Shown one piece after another: positions 32,394 through 36,218 of a DNA stretch of 36,218 nt. Made by a program: the position numbers and the translations under genes. The first letter of the stretch is position 1, and each line of letters begins with the position of its first letter. The DNA is from a virus, in the IMG/VR virus record IMGVR_UViG_3300042868_002254, positions 1-36,218 of that record, one strand, 5' to 3'. The notes beneath the pieces are model-generated. The model was given only the letters and a program-made list of their open reading frames with translations, was not told the origin of the DNA and did not search any database.

Positions 32394-34226
32394 ATGAATA
32401 TTTTTTTAACTCAAAAAGTCACGGCGCATGTCGGTATTGAGCATAGGCGCCTAGAACGCACTTTTTCAAAAAGTCACGGCGCTATAATAGATAATCTTTC
32501 AGATTACTCAGAAAACAAGAAAGAACATATGGAAAGAACTATGGGAGGCTCAGATATCAAGCTAGAAAGATACATCCGAGTGCCTCAAGAATTTCTGAAT
32601 AAGTTTCCAGAATTATCACTTGAAAAGGCAGAAAAACATTATAATACCTATCTATCAACAATACGCAAGTATTTGCTTAGACGACTTCCATATACTACAG
32701 AAAATTACATTCATTTGTCATTGAAAAGAATGGGTGATGAAATGTCAGATTTTCAATACAAAAACAACAGATATTATATTTGGAAAGAATTTAAAGACAT
32801 AAGACCTTTTTTCTATGCACCAGAAGATAAAAAAGGCAATGGCTATAAAAAGGGAAATCCATTTGAACTTAACTCAGAGGTATACATGTTCAATCAAAAA
32901 CTTATTGATCTATTAATTGACACTGTAGAAGTGAACCAATTGGTATCGTTATACTACGGTGATCTTACACCTGAAATGATTGATGCACTTGAAATAGTTC
33001 CGATTGATATGATTAGTTTAGAAAACTTTATTAATAACACTACACGTGAAATTGAAAATACTGATAAGAACTCAAAATATCAGGCAATTTTATATCGTAA
33101 TCTAAGACAAGCAAAGTATGTAAAAATAATAAGTAGTTTCTTTTATTCAGCGTATAATCAATATGTATTGCCACAGATACCAAAACCAAGTCCATACGGT
33201 CGTGTTTACTACAAGGGCATAAACATTCAAAACATGACCAAAGAAGTTAGAGTAGCTTGTTTAGGTGAACATTATGTTTATGATTTGAATGCCGCAATTT
33301 ACAGCATAAAGCTTATGATGGTCAAAAAGATATTGAAAGATAGCAACATTGATGATTTTGGGCATTTTACTTATACGAAAGAATATCTAGATTGGAAAAG
33401 TCCACTAAGAAAACAATTAGCAAAACATATTACTGCGTTTTACAATGGTGAAAAATTGGTTAAAGATGCTATTACAGCTATAGGTTTTGGTGCTAGAATT
33501 GGTGGTGGTAGTTGGTTAGTTGATGGCGAATGGCATACAACTAGCATTGAAGATATTATAATGAATCCAATAGATCGTAGTAATTTTATGAACGATCCAT
33601 GGATCAAGAAGTTTGTGAAAGAACAGCAAACAATGACTAAAATTATTGCTAATGATTTTATTGAAACACCTAGCTTTGTAGAATCAGTAATCAATGTTCC
33701 TAACATGTTTAAAAATAACACAATCCGCAAAAGTCAAGTAATGAGTTATGCATTCCAACATACTGAAAAAATGATTATGGATATGATTACAGAGAACATA
33801 CCTGTTATTGCTAGAGTTCATGATAGTTTCATTACAAAGAAAAAACTATCAAGCGACCAGTTGACTAACATCAAATATATATTGAACCAGTTAGATGATA
33901 GAATGACTATTGGTTGTGAGGAATTTCATTCTTGGATAGATGTTGAAAAATTTGACGATGAATCTGATATTGATGAAGCATTTAGTAGATTAACAGGTGT
34001 ACCTCACGTTAAACCTGTAATAAAATTAAAACATCAATATCAACCAAAACAAATTGAAGGCTCCTACGATAGTACATGTGATTATGGACAACGTGAATAC
34101 GATCCTGAAAACGATCCCTATATACAAGATATGAATGAACAGGAACGCAGAGAACATTATAGAATTGTAGGTTATATGCCTACAAGCAATATACCTAAAG
34201 ACATATTAGATATAATGACTAAATAA
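32394..34226 (+). CDS. Polymerase with family-A / single-subunit RNA polymerase motifs
   Basis: 610 aa. Motif A: VYDLNAAIYS with D297. Motif B: K357 eight residues before F365-G366 (VKDAITAIGFGARIGG), the spacing of K758 to Y766-G767 in Klenow. A helix with FQHTEKM leads into motif C, IPVIARVHDSFITKK (H476-D477). Spacings A-B about 60 and B-C about 120 are close to DNA polymerase I. HDSF is as in T7 RNA polymerase, while DNA polymerases have HDE, and the glutamate expected five residues after D297 is Ile. No 3'-5' exonuclease motifs are visible in the first 290 residues. DNA or RNA polymerase is therefore open. ATG 32394 follows AAGGAGA. Confidence 0.55.
   Translation: MNIFLTQKVTAHVGIEHRRLERTFSKSHGAIIDNLSDYSENKKEHMERTMGGSDIKLERYIRVPQEFLNKFPELSLEKAEKHYNTYLSTIRKYLLRRLPYTTENYIHLSLKRMGDEMSDFQYKNNRYYIWKEFKDIRPFFYAPEDKKGNGYKKGNPFELNSEVYMFNQKLIDLLIDTVEVNQLVSLYYGDLTPEMIDALEIVPIDMISLENFINNTTREIENTDKNSKYQAILYRNLRQAKYVKIISSFFYSAYNQYVLPQIPKPSPYGRVYYKGINIQNMTKEVRVACLGEHYVYDLNAAIYSIKLMMVKKILKDSNIDDFGHFTYTKEYLDWKSPLRKQLAKHITAFYNGEKLVKDAITAIGFGARIGGGSWLVDGEWHTTSIEDIIMNPIDRSNFMNDPWIKKFVKEQQTMTKIIANDFIETPSFVESVINVPNMFKNNTIRKSQVMSYAFQHTEKMIMDMITENIPVIARVHDSFITKKKLSSDQLTNIKYILNQLDDRMTIGCEEFHSWIDVEKFDDESDIDEAFSRLTGVPHVKPVIKLKHQYQPKQIEGSYDSTCDYGQREYDPENDPYIQDMNEQERREHYRIVGYMPTSNIPKDILDIMTK
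32411..32482 (+). repeat. 17-bp perfect direct repeat TCAAAAAGTCACGGCGC
   Basis: Copies at 32411-32427 and 32466-32482, 55 bp apart, with a GGCGCC-centred palindrome (AGGCGCCT, about 32445-32452) between. They sit in the first 30 codons of the polymerase gene, where codon constraint alone does not explain them. TATAAT follows the second copy. Possible binding site or a recent duplication. Confidence 0.65.
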
Positions 34227-34253
34227 TCTTGCGTATGGGCACTACTGTTCCCA

Positions 34254-34287
34254 GGGGAGTTGGTAATAATGCTGACTCCCCATTTTT
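34254..34287 (+). terminator. Intrinsic terminator after the polymerase gene
   Basis: Stem GGGGAGT / ACTCCCC (34254-34260 with 34275-34281), 14-nt loop, then ATTTTTATT. Ends the early rightward transcript before cassette B. Confidence 0.8.
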
Positions 34288-34309
34288 ATTGGCTGTACTT
34301 TTCCCACAT

Positions 34310-34320
34310 TAAATACTTTA
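34310..34320 (+). promoter_or_regulatory. TAAATACTTTA box before cassette B
   Basis: Core 34310-34316, about 20 nt before ATG 34340, directly behind the terminator. The left base before TAAATAC is T. Position is equivalent to the box at 1849 in cassette A. Confidence 0.5.
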
Positions 34321-34339
34321 TAACATTAGTGAGGAAGTA

Positions 34340-34687
34340 ATGACACAAACATATAGCCGGTGGCATCGTTTTGATAGTAATGGTGTAAAATACATCAAGA
34401 AGTTTCAGTTAAATGAAAAGCCCAATCCAATCAATGAATATGGATACAGTGATTGGAATAGAGGCACGGGCCCACATAGTGCTGAAGCATTATACAATCT
34501 AACAGTTGCTGTACAAAAGGCATGCAAAGGCGTACCTAAAACACCGGCTACAAAACTAAAGATGCGTCAAGCCAAGCTTGGTAAACCAAAGACTGAACAA
34601 CATAAGTTAAATATGAAACTCAGTCACCAACGTAGGAGAAACAATGACGCTACAAGAACTACACAACAAAAACAACTTACATCCTGA
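34340..34687 (+). CDS. NUMOD3-type DNA-binding protein (cassette B)
   Basis: 115 aa paralogue of 1880-2263. Shared features: HRFDSNGVKYIKKFQLNE near the start, RGTGPHSAEALYNLT, then the NUMOD3-like repeats VQKACKGVPKTPATKLKM and RQAKLGKPKTEQHKLNM. No nuclease domain. The C-terminus differs (RTTQQKQLTS). It overlaps the zinc-finger gene by 44 bp, as in cassette A, and has GAGGAAG as ribosome site. Confidence 0.6.
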   Translation: MTQTYSRWHRFDSNGVKYIKKFQLNEKPNPINEYGYSDWNRGTGPHSAEALYNLTVAVQKACKGVPKTPATKLKMRQAKLGKPKTEQHKLNMKLSHQRRRNNDATRTTQQKQLTS

Positions 34688-34916
34688 ACATAGATATTGC
34701 TATCTTGTACATCAGTATGATAATAAAACAAAAGAATGGAAGTTCAAACACTATAAATGTTCAATTTGCGGTACAAGCATTAAACATGCAAGTACAATAC
34801 CAAGACATGAAACTACATGTAGAATAACAGTCAGACAGCAAGATAAAAGAGTCAAAGAGCCTGAAGTTATCATTACAACAAAGGGCATGCCTTGGAGTAA
34901 AAAATACGACATTTAA
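34644..34916 (+). CDS. Small zinc-finger protein (cassette B)
   Basis: 90 aa paralogue of 2211-2459: CSICGTSIKHASTIPRHETTC carries CxxC and HxxxxC at the same spacing (the motif is 21 residues; key residues are the two pairs). The N-terminus differs (MTLQELHNKNNLHPEHRY), with AGGAG just before. The basic tail suggests nucleic-acid binding. Function unknown. Confidence 0.6.
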   Translation: MTLQELHNKNNLHPEHRYCYLVHQYDNKTKEWKFKHYKCSICGTSIKHASTIPRHETTCRITVRQQDKRVKEPEVIITTKGMPWSKKYDI

Positions 34917-34936
34917 ACGTGTTATTTTAATAAAAA

Positions 34937-34950
34937 TATAAATACATTAT
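34937..34950 (+). promoter_or_regulatory. Late-promoter-like box TATAAATACATTAT
   Basis: Perfect TATAAATAC at 34937-34945, 23 nt before ATG 34968, with an AAGGAA ribosome site. The cassette A equivalent is at 2404. Confidence 0.65.
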
Positions 34951-34967
34951 ACACAAGGAATTAACAG

Positions 34968-35123
34968 ATGCCTATACAAACATTAACAATCAAAGGCGAG
35001 AAGATGTATCGTTGGGGCGATAGTGGTAAACTATACCGTAATTGCAGTGACGCAGAAAAGCAAGCAACTGCGGCGTATGCGTCAGGATACAAGGAACCTA
35101 AGAAAGACATGCCTAACAAATGA
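34968..35123 (+). CDS. Conserved 51-aa phage protein (cassette B)
   Basis: Paralogue of 2434-2589, with 36 of 51 residues identical by hand (MPIQ, MYR.GDSGK, SDAEKQA, ASGY, EPKKDM). Here the ribosome site and promoter-like box are stronger than in cassette A. Overlaps the next gene by four bases (ATGA). Function unknown. Confidence 0.7.
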   Translation: MPIQTLTIKGEKMYRWGDSGKLYRNCSDAEKQATAAYASGYKEPKKDMPNK

Positions 35124-35704
35124 ACATTGCTTGCGTTATTGGTAACGGCACTAGTCGTAAACAGTTTGACCTACATTGCATAAACGCAACTATGAAGACA
35201 TATGGCTGTAATGCATTGTACAGAGAATTTATTCCAGACGTATTAATAAGCATGGACATTTTTATGGTTTGTGAAATCATTGAGAATGACATACACAGAC
35301 AAAGTAAATTTTACACACAGCATTGTAATAAAATGGACGAACTTGCAGAGATAGGGGAACCTATACATTTCTGTAAAATTGAACGTTCTACACAAGATAG
35401 TGGTACAAGTGCAATAGAACTTGCATCAATGAATAATGATGTTGTATATTTGATTGGCTTTGACTATGACACTGGTAACGGAATATTACCTAATGTATAT
35501 CATGGCAGTAAGAATTATGCACGTAGTAGCTGTATCCCAGCTGCCGCAGACATGGCAAACAGATGGAAACAAAGACTACGAAAATTAGTAAAAGAGTATC
35601 CAAACACACAATTCATTAGAGTAAACGCTAGTAACACTGAAGCAACAAATTATAGTGAAATAACCCCCGAACAATTTAAGGAAATATATGACTCAAGAAA
35701 TTGA
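35120..35704 (+). CDS. Rossmann-like protein resembling DUF115/GT42-type transferases
   Basis: 194 aa. IACVIGNGTSRKQFDL is a nucleotide-loop-like opening (GNGxS), followed by TYGCNALYREFIPDVLISMD, SGTSAIELASM and VVYLIGFDYDTGN. This order (GNGPS-like, N...D.l, SG.aA..lA, iyLiGfD) is what I know from motility-associated DUF115 and sialyltransferase-like (GT42) proteins and from small phage homologues. Substrate unknown. It occupies the slot held by the 60-aa gene in cassette A, so the cassettes differ by an exchange here. Confidence 0.5.
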   Translation: MNIACVIGNGTSRKQFDLHCINATMKTYGCNALYREFIPDVLISMDIFMVCEIIENDIHRQSKFYTQHCNKMDELAEIGEPIHFCKIERSTQDSGTSAIELASMNNDVVYLIGFDYDTGNGILPNVYHGSKNYARSSCIPAAADMANRWKQRLRKLVKEYPNTQFIRVNASNTEATNYSEITPEQFKEIYDSRN

Positions 35705-36011
35705 ATACACGTACAAACTGTACAGAGACAACGAAGAACTTGTTGTTACAGTAGACCCATTGGTCAAAGACATTGAAATCTCCATTCAGAAAATGATGGA
35801 CATGGACATTGAAGAACTAAGTGATGACAACAAACATTTGTTTGAAATGAAGATCCTAGGTCTACGAACCATTCATCAGTTCTTAGGTGCATTACAGCAA
35901 GAGAACTATCTGAAAGAATACAAGAGTGGTATGACTACTGAATTAAAAGGTAAGATCAACATTGATGTTAATGAACGACTAGATGGCTTAACACAAGGAA
36001 CGGTACATTGA
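35688..36011 (+). CDS. Conserved phage protein, 107 aa (cassette B)
   Basis: Paralogue of 2788-3108 with the same layout: acidic N-terminus (YTYKLYRDNEELVVTVDPLV split at the strand turn), DKxHLFEMKILGLRTIHQFL block and ERLDGLT near the end. Starts inside the end of the preceding gene with AAGGAAAT as ribosome site. Function unknown. Confidence 0.7.
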   Translation: MTQEIEYTYKLYRDNEELVVTVDPLVKDIEISIQKMMDMDIEELSDDNKHLFEMKILGLRTIHQFLGALQQENYLKEYKSGMTTELKGKINIDVNERLDGLTQGTVH

Positions 36012-36012
36012 T

Positions 36013-36218
36013 ATGAGCGAATTCAAAGGAATAATTGACAAGCCCATGTATGTTGGGCACATAAAGAACTTTGACAAAATGGTCACAGAACTTAGTCCAT
36101 TTATGAATGAGTACGAAATAGACCAATGCATTGGCTTTATGCACACATTGAAAGATACTAAGAACGATATCAATCCTAGTCCTGAAGATTGCAAAACACA
36201 ATTGCAAATCATGCTTGG
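36013..36218 (+). CDS. Conserved phage protein, partial at window end (cassette B)
   Basis: Only the first 68 codons are present. Starts MSEFKGIIDKPMYVGHIKNF; 61 of 68 residues match the protein at 3108-3476. By analogy with cassette A the full protein should be about 122 aa and be followed by the small-gene series and possibly terminase. The edge cuts this off. Confidence 0.7.
   Translation, partial: MSEFKGIIDKPMYVGHIKNFDKMVTELSPFMNEYEIDQCIGFMHTLKDTKNDINPSPEDCKTQLQIML

Noticed and set aside
33726-33770. RKSQVMSYAF as motif B of the polymerase
   Set aside because: It lies only about 30 residues before motif C; the helix is better read as the one preceding motif C, and K357...F365-G366 fits motif B spacing.
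1-36218. Terminal redundancy of a circularly permuted genome
   Set aside because: The two end regions are similar, not identical, and differ by a gene exchange.
1-36218. Lysogeny genes or lysis genes
   Set aside because: I searched the readable frames for integrase, CI-type repressor and endolysin motifs and saw none that I can support.

Overview
The window is almost entirely tailed-phage DNA: tightly packed genes, many ATGA/TAATG start-stop overlaps, AT-rich throughout. It carries a complete late module for a siphovirus with a long non-contractile tail: small and large terminase, portal, scaffold, capsid, connectors, tail tube, a lambda-type frameshifted tail chaperone, tape measure, tail tip and two fibre cassettes. 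Both early promoters are near-perfect sigma-70 sequences and ribosome sites are strong, so a Gram-negative (proteobacterial) host is likely. The fibre domains resemble those I know from marine phages. I see no integrase, no classical repressor and no recognisable endolysin, so the genome probably continues beyond the window or these functions are divergent.

Layout. 37-1701: superfamily 3 helicase, followed by inverted 9-bp iterons that look like an origin. 1880-4465: a cassette of small genes (cassette A). 4458-6667: terminase and a free-standing HNH endonuclease. 6730-19839: head, neck and tail. 19861-28155: two parallel adaptor-plus-fibre cassettes and a glycine-rich adhesin-like protein. 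28158-28788: a small membrane protein and a Dps-like ferritin. 28822-28946: a candidate structured RNA ending in a bidirectional terminator. 31865-28934, minus strand: a regulatory-looking gene, then an operon with two glycosyltransferase-like genes. 31866-32044: a divergent control region with a perfect TTGACA-N17-TATAAT promoter. 32045-34226: a small gene, a 5' leader with a predicted pseudoknot, and a polymerase with family-A/single-subunit-RNA-polymerase motifs. 34340-36218: a diverged second copy of cassette A (cassette B), cut by the window edge.

Linking theme. A motif ATAAATACAWTA recurs at about a dozen places, mostly in the short gaps before transcription modules and often overlapping the previous stop codon. 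It matches the T4-type late promoter (TATAAATACTATT). It could be read by a gp55-like sigma factor encoded elsewhere or, as an untested alternative, by the polymerase at 32394-34226, whose motif C is HDSF as in T7 RNA polymerase. The model I favour is host sigma-70 early expression from 31976 (rightward) and 31490 (leftward), then late expression from the ATAAATAC sites.

The least ordinary points are the late-promoter-like regulon in a siphovirus, the odd polymerase with its pseudoknot leader, the candidate RNA at 28822-28946, the duplicated but diverged cassette A/B, and the phage Dps.
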